A stretch of DNA of 5,391 nucleotides from Chloroflexota bacterium (GTDB lineage: Bacteria > Chloroflexota > Ktedonobacteria > Ktedonobacterales > Ktedonobacteraceae). Every line of letters begins with the position of its first letter. The stretch's first letter is position 1. The stretch spans positions 1-5,391 of the forward strand of contig VBHV01000074.1 of the NCBI GenBank assembly GCA_005881995.1, given 5' to 3'. Both the position numbers and the translations under genes were made by a program. The notes below the pieces were generated by a model. That model worked only from the letters and a program-made list of their open reading frames with translations, was not told where the DNA came from and did not search any database. Below, piece after piece: positions 4,501-5,391 of the stretch.

Positions 4501-5391
4501 TGGCAACGACACTCTACTATGCCAGCGATGTGCATGGCTCAAACCGCTGCTTCCGCAAGTTTTTGAACGCGGCAAAGTTCTACAAAGCCCAGATACTTGT
4601 CATGGGCGGCGATATATTAGGCAAGGCTATCGTCTTCCTGGAGGAAACGCGGCCCGGCGTCTATGTCACGAAAGAACGCGGTCAGCGTCTTGAACTGACC
4701 TCAGAAGCCGAAGTTCAGGAGTTCGAGAAGGTTGCAGCCGATAAAGGACTGTATACGTATCGTTGCCGTGAGGGAGGGCAGGATGCGCTCTATGCCTCAG
4801 GCGAAGTCGAGTCACTCTTTGAACGCTTGATGAAAACGCGCCTGGCAGAGTGGGTCACGCTGGCAGACGAACGTTTAGTCAAGACGGGAGTACTCTGTTA
4901 TATGATGGGCGGCAATGATCACCCACCGGCTGTTCTAGATGTGCTGGACAGCGGTCATATAGTGCACAATCCCGAGGGCGCACCCGTGCAGCTTGATGAA
5001 GCCAGCGAAATGATCAGCCTCGGCTGGTCGAACCCAACCCCCTGGAACACGCCTCGTGAATGCAGTGAAGATGAACTGGCACAGCGTATCGATGCGCTGA
5101 TGGCGCAGGTAAAACGCCCCGATGCTCTCGTCATGAACCTGCATGTCCCCCCTTATGGCAGCGGATTGGATGACGCGCCCGAACTGAACTCTGATTTGAA
5201 AGTGCAAAGCAGCCTCGGCCAGACGCGCTTCAAACCCGTCGGCTCTACCGCTGTGCGGGCAGCCATCGAGCGCTATCAACCACTGTTAGGTTTGCATGGG
5301 CATATCCACGAAGCTCACGCCTCCTGCAAGATTGGGCGCACTGTCTGCATCAATCCCGGCAGCGATTACAGCGAGGGAGTACTGCACGGCG
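4500..5391 (+). CDS. Calcineurin-like metallophosphoesterase (Icc-related), 3' end outside window
   Basis: The open frame starts at an ATG sharing its A with the regulator's TGA stop and continues without a stop to the window end (297 complete codons). No strong ribosome binding site precedes it, so translation is probably coupled to the regulator. Metallophosphoesterase motifs occur in order: D-V-H (10-12), G-G-D (36-38), G-G-N-D (137-140), H215 in LHVPP, H-G-H-I-H (266-270) and N-P-G-S (285-288). These supply the usual two-metal ligands for phosphomonoester or phosphodiester hydrolysis. The third motif has Asp where many family members have His (G-N-H-D/E). About 100 residues lie between the second and third motifs, longer than in compact family members. 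From memory, MGGDILGKAI (35-44) resembles the Icc-related predicted phosphoesterase group. The substrate is unknown. A cytoplasmic location is likely, as there is no signal peptide. Confidence 0.88.
   Translation, partial: MATTLYYASDVHGSNRCFRKFLNAAKFYKAQILVMGGDILGKAIVFLEETRPGVYVTKERGQRLELTSEAEVQEFEKVAADKGLYTYRCREGGQDALYASGEVESLFERLMKTRLAEWVTLADERLVKTGVLCYMMGGNDHPPAVLDVLDSGHIVHNPEGAPVQLDEASEMISLGWSNPTPWNTPRECSEDELAQRIDALMAQVKRPDALVMNLHVPPYGSGLDDAPELNSDLKVQSSLGQTRFKPVGSTAVRAAIERYQPLLGLHGHIHEAHASCKIGRTVCINPGSDYSEGVLHG

Noticed and set aside
4935..5279. Minus-strand open frame of 114 codons opposite the phosphoesterase
   Set aside because: The plus strand here encodes conserved metallophosphoesterase motifs without interruption, so the antisense frame is a shadow.

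Overview
The window looks like bacterial chromosome, by eye of moderately high GC, with good Shine-Dalgarno sites and sigma70/sigmaA-type promoter boxes. The gene mix is two APC-superfamily permeases, a DeoR-family repressor and an Icc-like metallophosphoesterase. Together with an intergenic repeat built on a GATTGCCAGGGCGA-type motif, it reminds me of Chloroflexota, class Ktedonobacteria. That placement is a tentative impression from memory, not a demonstrated assignment.

Layout: the left 3.3 kb is a leftward (minus-strand) transcription unit. In order of transcription it holds an APC permease (3297 to 1636), a paralogous APC permease (1609 to 32, after a 26-nt gap), and the first four codons of a third gene (start at 13, with its own ribosome binding site, running off the window). 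The right part is a rightward unit: a DeoR-family regulator (3685-4500) whose stop codon overlaps the start of a metallophosphoesterase (4500 to beyond 5391).

The 387-nt divergent intergenic region (3298-3684) is the most structured part of the window. It contains (i) a 14-bp perfect palindrome touching the ribosome binding site of the first permease; (ii) a roughly 218-bp element (3353-3570) bounded by imperfect inverted repeats of 41 and 43 nt, enclosing two exact 38-bp direct repeats and a 12-bp-stem hairpin; and (iii) an AT-rich segment with two divergent promoters, both with perfect TTGACA -35 boxes and 17-nt spacers, whose -10 boxes physically overlap. Two nested inverted repeats in this segment are plausible operators.

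Working model (inference): the DeoR-type protein senses a small, probably phosphorylated, metabolite and represses both the permease operon and its own operon through the shared promoter region. The permeases bring in a substrate, probably an amino acid or amine, and the phosphoesterase is co-produced with the regulator. If the leftward promoter is correct, the repeat element lies wholly inside the roughly 290-nt 5' leader of the permease mRNA, where it would form a long RNA stem.
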